From the NCBI GenBank assembly GCA_023394035.1, contig JAEXBK010000106.1, positions 1 to 8,234 on the forward strand: a stretch of DNA of 8,234 nucleotides, written 5' to 3'. This DNA is from Bacillota bacterium (GTDB taxonomy: Bacteria > Bacillota > Clostridia > Peptostreptococcales > Anaerovoracaceae). Shown in pieces: positions 1 to 5,907 of this stretch; position 1 is the first letter of the stretch, and every line of letters begins with the position of its first letter. Made by a program: the position numbers and the translations under genes. Below the pieces are notes generated by a model. It made no database searches. It saw nothing but the letters and a program-made list of their open reading frames with translations, and was not told the origin of the DNA.

Positions 1-662
1 GTGCTCATCCATGCAGATGGAAATATTCACTTCAGGAGGAAAAGAGACCTGGAGAATTTTTCCCTGTCGAAGAGGATGCTCGCGGCACATATATTATGAA
101 CTCAAACGATCTCTGCATGATAGATCATATACCTGAACTTGCAGAAGCCGGGATATTATCTCTTAAGATAGAAGGCAGAATAAAAAGCATATTCTATGTA
201 GCTACGGTAATAGCTGCATACAGGAAGGCACTTGATGCTTATTACGATGCGAATTATTCGGATGATATCATAAAATACTGCGAAGAAGAGGTATCGAAGG
301 TGAGCCATAGACGCTTTACCACGGGCTTCTATTTCAATAAGCCTGATAACGAGGACCAAAATTATTCCTCTTCAAGCTATATCAGAGATTATTCCTTTAC
401 TGGACTTGTGAAATCGTACGACAGCAATGATTCCTTTGCTGTTGTTGAACAGCGCAACAAAATGTGTATAGGAGATATAATCGAGGTTTTCGGTCCTAAT
501 GCCGATTTCTTCACCCAAACTTTAAACGAAATGTATGATCTTGAAACAGGCGAAGCTCTTGAAGCCGCGCCGCACCCGCAGCAGATGCTGAAAATAAAGC
601 TCGAAAAGCCTGCCGGAGAAAATTTCATGATCAGGATGAACAAAGGAGAAAAAAATGTCTGA
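1..662 (+). CDS. U32 peptidase-family protein, TrhP/YrrO-like tRNA 5-hydroxyuridine protein (3' part only)
   Basis: The frame is open from the left edge (first full codon at 3), so the start lies outside the window; about 219 C-terminal residues are visible of a family usually a little over 400 long. The visible part opens with AHPCRWKYSL, the cysteine-containing stretch after the U32 signature, then RPGEFFPVEED, LKIEGRIKS and YVATVIAAYRKA, all typical of collagenase-like U32 proteins. The C-terminal small beta domain shows VEQRNKMCIGD and EAAPHPQQ, as in the YrrO branch. Family knowledge: E. coli TrhP (YegQ) and B. subtilis TrhP1/TrhP2 (YrrN/YrrO) take part in prephenate-dependent 5-hydroxyuridine formation at the tRNA wobble position, probably with an Fe-S cluster held by conserved cysteines; true protease activity is doubtful for this branch. 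It overlaps the next gene by 8 nt. Family assignment is firm; the substrate is inferred. Confidence 0.9.
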   Translation, partial: AHPCRWKYSLQEEKRPGEFFPVEEDARGTYIMNSNDLCMIDHIPELAEAGILSLKIEGRIKSIFYVATVIAAYRKALDAYYDANYSDDIIKYCEEEVSKVSHRRFTTGFYFNKPDNEDQNYSSSSYIRDYSFTGLVKSYDSNDSFAVVEQRNKMCIGDIIEVFGPNADFFTQTLNEMYDLETGEALEAAPHPQQMLKIKLEKPAGENFMIRMNKGEKNV

Positions 663-1956
663 TCCCGATAACGGGCCGCTTTTGATGTTTCTTGCGGTCT
701 TGGTGCTTTTAATTAATGCTGTAATAGTGTTGTGCAATATCGCATATAGCAGCGTCAACTCAAATACTATCTTTCAAAAGGCGACGGAGGGTAACGATAA
801 AAAATCAAAAAATGTTTCGGATATCCTGAGCAAGCCGTTTAAGTACAGATATACCGACAGGCTTCTCAACTATCTTCTTTTGATATGCGGTGCCGTTTTG
901 ATTATAGAGCTCCCATATAACGATTGGATATCAGCGGGAATATATGCGCTTACGGCAGTGACGCTGTCTGAACTTCTTCCGCGGAAGCTCGGAATACTTC
1001 ATTGTGAAAAGATAGTAAGAAGTATGGCGTGGTTTCAGAAGCTTTTGATCATAGTTTTTACTCCGTTTGTAGTAATATTTACGCTGATTACCGACATCAT
1101 CCTTAAGATCTTCAGGCAGGAAACTAAGATCGAAATAAACAGATATTCAGAAGAAGAGGTAATGTCTATTCTCGAAGCAGGACAACAGAGCGGCGAAATC
1201 AAAGAAGAAGGCAAGAAGATGATAAACAGCATCTTTGAGTTTGATGATGAGCTTGCCTACGAAATAATGACCCCGAGAACCGACGTATTTCTGATAGATA
1301 TAGATGATCCTCCTGAAGAATACATAGATGAGCTGATGGCTCTCAGATATTCGCGAATACCCGTATGTGAAGGTGATTCGGATAACATAATCGGAATCCT
1401 TCACATAAAGGATTATCTGATAAAGGCGCGTGAAGACGGCTTTGACAATGTAGACATAAAATCAATCTTAAGGACACCTTACTTCGTTCCGGAAACAAAG
1501 AACATAGACGCTTTGTTCTTTGAGCTACAGAAAGAAAAACAGCATATTGCCGTTCTCATAGACGAGTATGGAGGATTCTCCGGCATAGTCACAATGGAAG
1601 ACATTATCGAGGAAGTAATGGGTGAAATTGATGATGAATTTGACGAAGAAGAAGCATCTATAGAGAAAATTGACGATAATACATTTACAGTAAATGGCAA
1701 GGAATACTTGGATGATATAAACGAAGAGCTCGGTACCGAGCTTACATCGGACAATAGTGAGACTATAGGCGGACTTATCATCGACCTTCTTGGAGAAATA
1801 CCGGGGGAAGATGAAGTATCAAGAACCTTGAGCTACCAAAACTGTATTTTCACGATACTTTCCGTAAAGGACAGGCGTATAGAAAACATTAAGCTTCAAA
1901 TCATCAGAGAGGAATCATCAGGAAATGACGATTCCGAAGGGAAAGAACAAAAATGA
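655..1956 (+). CDS. CNNM/CorC-type membrane protein with CBS pair (HlyC/CorC family)
   Basis: A 433-residue membrane protein. Likely membrane segments are at residues 9-31, 69-86, 90-108 and 127-148, forming the CNNM (DUF21) domain, with ELLPRKLG at 106-113 matching the family's ExxPK-type motif. A cytosolic acidic helix follows (about 163-195), then two CBS repeats starting at EIMTPRTD (203-210) and ending in DEYGGFSGIVTMEDI (303-317). An acidic linker and a CorC_HlyC C-terminal domain (about 335-416; FTVNGKEYLDD) complete it. Family knowledge: prokaryotic CorB/CorC proteins export Mg2+ with the CBS pair sensing nucleotide; the old 'hemolysin' name is misleading. The ATG at 655 sits 6 nt after AAGGAG (643-648) and overlaps the U32 gene by 8 nt. 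Oddity: the first helix reads CNIAYSS (27-33), where the family usually has a Glu-containing ExA motif, so transport activity is less certain than family membership. Confidence 0.92.
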   Translation: MSDPDNGPLLMFLAVLVLLINAVIVLCNIAYSSVNSNTIFQKATEGNDKKSKNVSDILSKPFKYRYTDRLLNYLLLICGAVLIIELPYNDWISAGIYALTAVTLSELLPRKLGILHCEKIVRSMAWFQKLLIIVFTPFVVIFTLITDIILKIFRQETKIEINRYSEEEVMSILEAGQQSGEIKEEGKKMINSIFEFDDELAYEIMTPRTDVFLIDIDDPPEEYIDELMALRYSRIPVCEGDSDNIIGILHIKDYLIKAREDGFDNVDIKSILRTPYFVPETKNIDALFFELQKEKQHIAVLIDEYGGFSGIVTMEDIIEEVMGEIDDEFDEEEASIEKIDDNTFTVNGKEYLDDINEELGTELTSDNSETIGGLIIDLLGEIPGEDEVSRTLSYQNCIFTILSVKDRRIENIKLQIIREESSGNDDSEGKEQK

Positions 1957-2300
1957 CGGCAGGAAAAGAAGATATGCCCGGCGTAATAAGCGTTTCAGAC
2001 GAAATGCTTGATGCCTGCATAATTGAATCTCTTAAGAGCATCGAGGGAGTAGTTGCTGTTGCAGATAACCTTGTTAGCAATCTCCTTACATCATCACACG
2101 GAGTAAAGCTGACACGAGACGGTAACAAGCTCACCATAGACATTTATCTGATTGCCGCATACGGGTCGAGGATACCTCAGCTTGCGTGGGACGTACAGAA
2201 AAAAGTCAAGCTCGATGTCGAAAGCATAACGAGAGAGGAAGTATCTGCTATAAACATACATATACAAGGCGTTGCAATTCAAGGAGAAGAAGACAAATGA
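1953..2300 (+). CDS. Asp23/Gls24 family envelope stress protein (YqhY-like)
   Basis: A 115-residue protein with the whole Asp23 fold: GVISVSDEMLDACI (10-23) and the segment ending GVVAVA form the first half. The second half carries IAAYGSRIPQLAWDVQKKV (67-85) and a final strand INIHIQGV (100-107). No signal peptide or membrane segment is seen. Family knowledge: members are cytoplasmic, abundant or membrane-tethered through AmaP; B. subtilis YqhY lies between the acc genes and nusB and is linked to acetyl-CoA carboxylase and lipid homeostasis. Here it also directly precedes nusB, but no accBC genes are in the window. The start at 1953 forms an ATGA overlap with the CNNM stop and follows GAAGGGA (1936-1942). 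A second in-frame ATG at 1974 has its own AGGA (1961-1964) with 9 nt spacing, and initiation there would lose only seven residues ahead of the domain. Confidence 0.9.
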   Translation: MTAGKEDMPGVISVSDEMLDACIIESLKSIEGVVAVADNLVSNLLTSSHGVKLTRDGNKLTIDIYLIAAYGSRIPQLAWDVQKKVKLDVESITREEVSAINIHIQGVAIQGEEDK

Positions 2301-2707
2301 ACAGATCCAAAGCCCGTGAATATATGATGTCGGTATTATATCAGCTTGATATAAACGATGATTTTGATGTCGATTCAAAGAATCTTTATATGAGAGAGGA
2401 TGCCGGAAATCAAACGGAATACTGCGAAGAGATATTTTCTCTCGCATGCAACAAAAAAGAGTTCATAGACAATGCAATAAAAGCTCACTGCAGGGGATGG
2501 GAGATAGGGCGTATGCCTAAGACCGACCTTGCAATTTTGAGGCTTGCGGCATGTGAAGTGCTCTTTGTTGATGAGGTTCCCGATTCGGCATCCATAAATG
2601 AAGCTGTTGAGCTTGCAAAAAAATACGGAGAAGACAAATCACCTTCATACATAAACGGTATTTTGGGTGCCATTTCTTCGGAGAAAAACAAAGATGAACA
2701 GCAATAG
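2297..2707 (+). CDS. nusB: Transcription antitermination factor NusB
   Basis: A 136-residue protein, within the usual 130-150 range. It begins with NRSKAREYMMSVLYQLDI, the NusB first helix, and carries WEIGRMPKTDLAILRLAACE (68-87) and SINEAVELAKKYGEDKS (99-115), ending in YINGILGAI (118-126). Family knowledge: NusB pairs with NusE (ribosomal protein S10) on boxA RNA and prevents Rho-dependent termination in rRNA operons. The frame is open further upstream (another ATG at 2186), but those residues lie wholly inside the Asp23 gene. The ATG at 2297 forms an ATGA overlap with its stop, has AAGGAG at 2281-2286 (10 nt spacing) and gives the normal N-terminus. The 3' end overlaps the next gene by 14 nt. 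Confidence 0.97.
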   Translation: MNRSKAREYMMSVLYQLDINDDFDVDSKNLYMREDAGNQTEYCEEIFSLACNKKEFIDNAIKAHCRGWEIGRMPKTDLAILRLAACEVLFVDEVPDSASINEAVELAKKYGEDKSPSYINGILGAISSEKNKDEQQ

Positions 2708-3662
2708 GTATTCTCTCGGTATCGATACGAGCAACTATAAAACTTCCGTTGCCGTGACAGATTCCGAAGGAAATATTATATTTGACGGCAGAAAGCTTTT
2801 AACTGTAAACAAAGGTGCCCGCGGCTTGAGACAGCAGGAGGCACTTTTTCAGCATGTAAATAATCTTCCTGAACTGATAGCAGGTGCATTCAGAGCTATC
2901 GGTGGCACAGTGCCGACTTATATATCTGCTTCCTCAAAGCCGCGTCCATTAGATGGGTCATACATGCCTGTTTTTAATGCAGGCGTTTCTGCAGCAGCTG
3001 TAATGGCGTCAGTGCTTTCCATCAAACCGTCCTTTTTTTCACATCAGGAAGGTCATCTCGAAGCCGTGAAGTATTATTCCGAGCTTAATGGTAAGACAGA
3101 ATTTGCCGCTTTTCATTTTTCCGGCGGCACAACGGAAGCACTCAGCGTAAATGCTGACGGAATAGAAGTCATAGGCGGCACAAAGGATATATCCTTCGGA
3201 CAGCTTCTTGACAGAATCGGAGTGGCGCTCGGCTTTGATTTTCCTTGTGGCGAAGAGCTCGACAAAATTGCAGCTGACGCTTCAACGCTCGATAAGCTTT
3301 CACAAAACAGGACAAAACGCATACTCCCTGCCATAAAGTGCAGCAATGCTTCGATAAATCTTTCGGGTATAGAAACTGCCGCATTAAGAATAATAGAATC
3401 AAAATCACATTCACGCGAAGAGCTGATAATCTCAGTTTTTCTCAGGATAGCCGATGCGATTTCGGATATGATGAACGATATAGAAGATAAATACGATTAT
3501 GATACCTTTCTCATTTCAGGCGGGGTATCATCGAGCTCTACTATCAGAAATCTTATTGAAGGCAGCTCTCCAAGACATAAAACAATCTGGGGTGAGCCCG
3601 GTTTGTCATCGGACAATGCCGTAGGAATTGCCTTATTAGGGGGTAGACAAAATGGCGATTAA
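2694..3662 (+). CDS. Kae1/TsaD-like domain protein, divergent paralogue (formerly 'O-sialoglycoprotein endopeptidase', M22)
   Basis: A 322-residue ASKHA-fold protein resembling TsaD/Kae1. Visible landmarks are LGIDTSNYKTSVAV (8-21), SHQEGHLEA (116-124), SGGTTEALSV (143-152), SFGQLLDRIG (167-176), NLSGIETAA (222-230), ISGGVSSSS (274-282) and LSSDNAVGIA (304-313). H117, H121 and D307 correspond to TsaD's metal ligands. The N-terminal motif that reads SCDET in TsaD is SNYKT here (13-17), so the Asp and Glu are replaced by Tyr and Lys; the DAAGEAFDK region is also changed, though its Gly and second Asp persist. TsaD makes N6-threonylcarbamoyl-adenosine in tRNA with TsaB and TsaE. This protein looks like the uncharacterised second Kae1-like family that I recall next to xseA in Clostridia, so its reaction is unknown. 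The ATG at 2694 follows GGAG (2680-2683) with 10 nt spacing; the earlier ATG at 2667 lies deeper in nusB and adds nothing conserved. Confidence 0.85.
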   Translation: MNSNRYSLGIDTSNYKTSVAVTDSEGNIIFDGRKLLTVNKGARGLRQQEALFQHVNNLPELIAGAFRAIGGTVPTYISASSKPRPLDGSYMPVFNAGVSAAAVMASVLSIKPSFFSHQEGHLEAVKYYSELNGKTEFAAFHFSGGTTEALSVNADGIEVIGGTKDISFGQLLDRIGVALGFDFPCGEELDKIAADASTLDKLSQNRTKRILPAIKCSNASINLSGIETAALRIIESKSHSREELIISVFLRIADAISDMMNDIEDKYDYDTFLISGGVSSSSTIRNLIEGSSPRHKTIWGEPGLSSDNAVGIALLGGRQNGD

Positions 3663-4806
3663 ACCCGTTTCGGTCTCGCAGCTGAACGAATATATCGGAC
3701 GTTTTTTCAGCACGGATCCAATTTTGACATCGGTTTCCGTAAAGGGAGAGGTCACTTCGATAAATTATCATTCATCAGGCCACGTATATTTCAGCCTTTC
3801 GGATGAACAAAGCACGCTAAAATGCTTTTTGCCATCCGATAAGCTTGCAAGGCTTGACTTCAGGCCGGAAAACGGAGATGCCGTAATAGTATACGGAGCC
3901 GTTACGGTTTACAAAAAAGGCGGGTATTACTCACTTTATGTAAATTCCGTAGAGCTTTTCGGCGCAGGCGAAATGTCATCGGCTTTTGATCGTCTTAAGC
4001 TTAAGCTCGAAAAGGAAGGACTTTTCGATAAGGCTCACAAAAAAAAGATTCCGGCTTTTCCAAAGCACATAGGAGTTGTAACATCATCAACGGGTGCTGC
4101 GGTAAGAGATATAATCAAAATAATAACATCGAGAACATCAATGACGGACATAACGGTATTTCCAGTACAGGTGCAGGGAGATAGGGCTGCGCATGATATC
4201 TCGGATATGATAAAATATATAGACAGAGAATTTTACGGATCTGTAGATGTGCTGATCGTAGGAAGGGGAGGAGGCTCTCCGGAAGACCTTATGCCGTTTA
4301 ACAGCGAAGAACTCGCAAGAGCGATATATGCGTGCAGGATTCCTATAATTTCCGCTGTCGGTCACGAGATAGACTTTACAATATCGGATTTCACTGCAGA
4401 CCTCAGGGCTGAAACTCCGACTGCTGCAGCACATATGGCGGTTCCGGACAATGATGAGCTAACGGAAAAAATGAACTCATATATGATGTCCATAAGAACG
4501 GCACTTTCAAATGCTCTGATGTATTACGACCTCAAAACAGAAAATCTGTTTACCTCATTAAAATCAGATATAATGTCGCAGCTGGCTTCAAGTGAAGCTG
4601 ATGTAGAAAAGGCACATTTGATGCTTAGGGAAAATGACCCTGCATCGATTATGAAAAAAGGATATGCTTCTTTGACATCGGAAGCCGGTTTACAGATAAG
4701 CGGCATCTCCGAAATAGAATCAGGAGATAAGCTGAACATAAGATTATTTGACGGCAAAGCCGGGTGCGTAATTACATATACTGAAGGAGATGCTTATGAT
4801 AAATAA
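3652..4806 (+). CDS. xseA: Exodeoxyribonuclease VII large subunit
   Basis: A 384-residue protein, at the short end for XseA (commonly about 400-460). The N-terminal OB-fold (about 5-102) holds VKGEVTSINYHSSGHVYFSL (30-49), the typical ssDNA-binding domain. The catalytic region follows, with GVVTSSTGAAVRDI (141-154), VGRGGGSPEDLMPFN (203-217) and SAVGHEIDFTISD (234-246) running into LRAETPTAAA (251-260). A reduced helical region (about 265-328) leads to DPASIMKKGYASL (329-341) and the small C-terminal domain. Family knowledge: with several XseB chains it forms exonuclease VII, which cuts single-stranded DNA from both ends into short oligonucleotides. The ATG at 3652 follows AGGGGG (3638-3643) with 8 nt spacing and overlaps the Kae1-like gene by 11 nt. 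The shortened coiled-coil is the only oddity; all catalytic-region motifs are intact. Confidence 0.97.
   Translation: MAIKPVSVSQLNEYIGRFFSTDPILTSVSVKGEVTSINYHSSGHVYFSLSDEQSTLKCFLPSDKLARLDFRPENGDAVIVYGAVTVYKKGGYYSLYVNSVELFGAGEMSSAFDRLKLKLEKEGLFDKAHKKKIPAFPKHIGVVTSSTGAAVRDIIKIITSRTSMTDITVFPVQVQGDRAAHDISDMIKYIDREFYGSVDVLIVGRGGGSPEDLMPFNSEELARAIYACRIPIISAVGHEIDFTISDFTADLRAETPTAAAHMAVPDNDELTEKMNSYMMSIRTALSNALMYYDLKTENLFTSLKSDIMSQLASSEADVEKAHLMLRENDPASIMKKGYASLTSEAGLQISGISEIESGDKLNIRLFDGKAGCVITYTEGDAYDK
4784..4789 (+). promoter_or_regulatory. Shine-Dalgarno that decides the xseB start
   Basis: AAGGAG lies immediately before an in-frame ATG at 4790 (no spacer) and 6 nt before a second in-frame ATG at 4796. 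Ribosomes need a spacer, so 4796 is the likely start, although a frame opened at 4790 would be two residues longer. Confidence 0.75.
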
Positions 4807-5014
4807 AGAAATAGACAGCCTTTCATTTGAAGATTCACTAAAAAAGCTTCAGGAAACTGCGGATATGATAAAAGACAAAAAGCTTACCCTCGATCAGACG
4901 GCGGACTGCTATGAACAAGGGAAAAAATATTACGAACGCTGCAAACTGCTTTTGAATTCCGCAAAACAAAGGATAGATTTTTTCGGGGAGGATGAAGATG
5001 AGAGAAGATTATAA
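4796..5014 (+). CDS. xseB: Exodeoxyribonuclease VII small subunit
   Basis: A 72-residue, all-helical, highly charged protein of the normal length for XseB (about 60-85). It contains LSFEDSLKKLQETADMI (9-25), the LTLDQTADCYEQGKKYY hairpin stretch (30-46) and a final helix CKLLLNSAKQRI (49-60), then an acidic tail. Family knowledge: several XseB chains wrap the coiled-coil of each XseA chain, and the subunit is required for exonuclease VII activity. It overlaps xseA by 11 nt, which would help balance expression of the two subunits. I chose ATG 4796 over 4790 because the Shine-Dalgarno AAGGAG abuts 4790 directly. The last 17 nt overlap ispA. Confidence 0.95.
   Translation: MINKEIDSLSFEDSLKKLQETADMIKDKKLTLDQTADCYEQGKKYYERCKLLLNSAKQRIDFFGEDEDERRL
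4985..4991 (+). promoter_or_regulatory. Shine-Dalgarno that decides the ispA start
   Basis: GGGGAGG directly abuts an in-frame ATG at 4992 and is 6 nt from a second in-frame ATG at 4998. The geometry is the same as at xseB, and the second ATG is again the better-spaced start. It lies inside the xseB coding sequence. Confidence 0.75.
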
Positions 5015-5891
5015 CGAATACAAAGAAATAGTAAACGATTATCTTATTGATTTTCTTCCAAAGGTAGCTTCGGAATGCGATGAGCTTGCTTCATCAATCA
5101 AATATTCTCTCGAAGCAGGAGGAAAGCGACTGAGACCGGTTTTGCTGCTCGCCGCATGTGAATTTGCCGGCGGAAAAACGAGTGACGCTATAGCGTTTGC
5201 GTGTGCCATGGAATATATACATACCTATTCTCTTATACACGACGATCTTCCTGCAATGGATGACGATGACTTAAGAAGAGGAAAACCTACGAATCACAAG
5301 GTATTCGGAGAAGGTATGGCGGTTCTTGCAGGTGACGGCTTGCTTAATACGGCTTTTGAAGTTATGTCAAAAAACATGCTCCTTTACTTTGATAAGCCGG
5401 AAGAACTGAAAAAACGCATAAATGCCATGTATACCATAGCAAAAGCTGCGGGAATCAGAGGAATGGTCGCAGGACAGGCTGCCGACATTGACAGCGAGGC
5501 AATCGAATGCTCCAAGGAAATGCTCGATTTTATCCATGTAAACAAGACCTCGGCTTTGATTGAAGCCGCAGTCAAAGCCGGTCTGTATCTCGGCGGTGCT
5601 GACGATACGATGATGCGCGATATGGCAAAATATGCCGAAAATCTCGGTTTTGCGTTCCAGATAGCAGATGATATACTCGATGTTGAAGGATCGCCTGAAA
5701 AGCTCGGAAAAAACACCGGAGCCGATTCAGCGCATAATAAAACGACTTATGTTTCTCTATACGGACTCGAAAAAGCAAAAGAGAGGCTGAGAGAGCTTAC
5801 AGACGCTGCGGTGGAGGCGATCGCTCCGTATTACGATAATGCTGAATTTTTCAGAGATCTTGTTCTTGCACTTGCAGAAAGGGATAATTAA
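4998..5891 (+). CDS. ispA: Short-chain polyprenyl diphosphate synthase (farnesyl/geranylgeranyl type)
   Basis: A 297-residue isoprenyl diphosphate synthase, the usual length for bacterial IspA. GGKRLRP (41-47) precedes the first aspartate-rich motif DDLPAMDDDDLRRG (82-95), which has the DDxxxxD spacing of bacterial (type II) farnesyl synthases. Y77 is the fifth residue before it, as usual in that type, where it limits chain length. NKTSALIEAA (182-191), FQIADDILD (220-228; second Asp motif) and NKTTY (247-251) complete the active site. The enzyme condenses isopentenyl and dimethylallyl diphosphates to geranyl and then farnesyl diphosphate in the cytoplasm, feeding undecaprenyl phosphate and quinone-type lipids. 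The gene overlaps xseB by 17 nt and is followed after 16 nt by dxs of the same pathway. The choice between C15 and C20 as final product cannot be settled from sequence. Confidence 0.95.
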   Translation: MREDYNEYKEIVNDYLIDFLPKVASECDELASSIKYSLEAGGKRLRPVLLLAACEFAGGKTSDAIAFACAMEYIHTYSLIHDDLPAMDDDDLRRGKPTNHKVFGEGMAVLAGDGLLNTAFEVMSKNMLLYFDKPEELKKRINAMYTIAKAAGIRGMVAGQAADIDSEAIECSKEMLDFIHVNKTSALIEAAVKAGLYLGGADDTMMRDMAKYAENLGFAFQIADDILDVEGSPEKLGKNTGADSAHNKTTYVSLYGLEKAKERLRELTDAAVEAIAPYYDNAEFFRDLVLALAERDN

Positions 5892-5907
5892 TTTTACGGT
5901 AGATGAA
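5892..5907 (+). other. Only intergenic gap: 16-nt ispA-dxs spacer with weak ribosome binding site
   Basis: The only stretch in the window outside a gene. It offers just GGTAG (5899-5903) as a poor Shine-Dalgarno match before ATG 5908. A better purine stretch, AAAGGGA (5878-5884), lies before the ispA stop but is 23 nt from the ATG. The gap is too short for a riboswitch or terminator. Confidence 0.6.

Noticed and set aside
2186..2296. Upstream ATG that would give NusB 37 extra residues
   Set aside because: The extension is an out-of-frame reading of the Asp23 gene, and ATG 2297 has the Shine-Dalgarno, the overlap and the family N-terminus.
2667..2693. ATG 2667 as start of the Kae1-like gene
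   Set aside because: It adds nine Lys/Arg-rich residues read from nusB in another frame; 2694 has GGAG at proper spacing.
3724..3752. Perfect TTGACA (-35-like) hexamer inside xseA
   Set aside because: No acceptable -10 at 16-18 nt spacing (the site reads GAGGTC). Similar isolated TTGACA hexamers at 1442, 4672 and 7202 also lack a good -10; the 4672 one has only GATAAG at 17 nt and lies in the middle of xseA.
3994..4005. 12-bp palindrome CTTAAGCTTAAG in xseA
   Set aside because: It encodes the alternating Leu-Lys of a helix and has no loop or T-run; explained by coding.
4000..4015. 16-nt exact repeat CTTAAGCTCGAAAAGG in xseA (4000-4015) and tlyA (7931-7946)
   Set aside because: Both copies encode the same in-frame peptide LKLEK with the same preferred codons; shared coding, not a mobile or regulatory repeat.
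5817..5824. Palindrome GCGATCGC within ispA
   Set aside because: A single 8-bp site inside coding sequence, with no loop and mismatches just beyond it; not a terminator or repeat array.
5839..5907. ATG 5839 as start of dxs
   Set aside because: The extra 23 residues come from the ispA 3' end in another frame; the nearest GGAGG (5813-5817) is about 21 nt away, too far.
5892..5907. Possible thiamine (TPP) riboswitch controlling dxs
   Set aside because: The spacer is only 16 nt, and no THI-box-like sequence was seen in or just before it.
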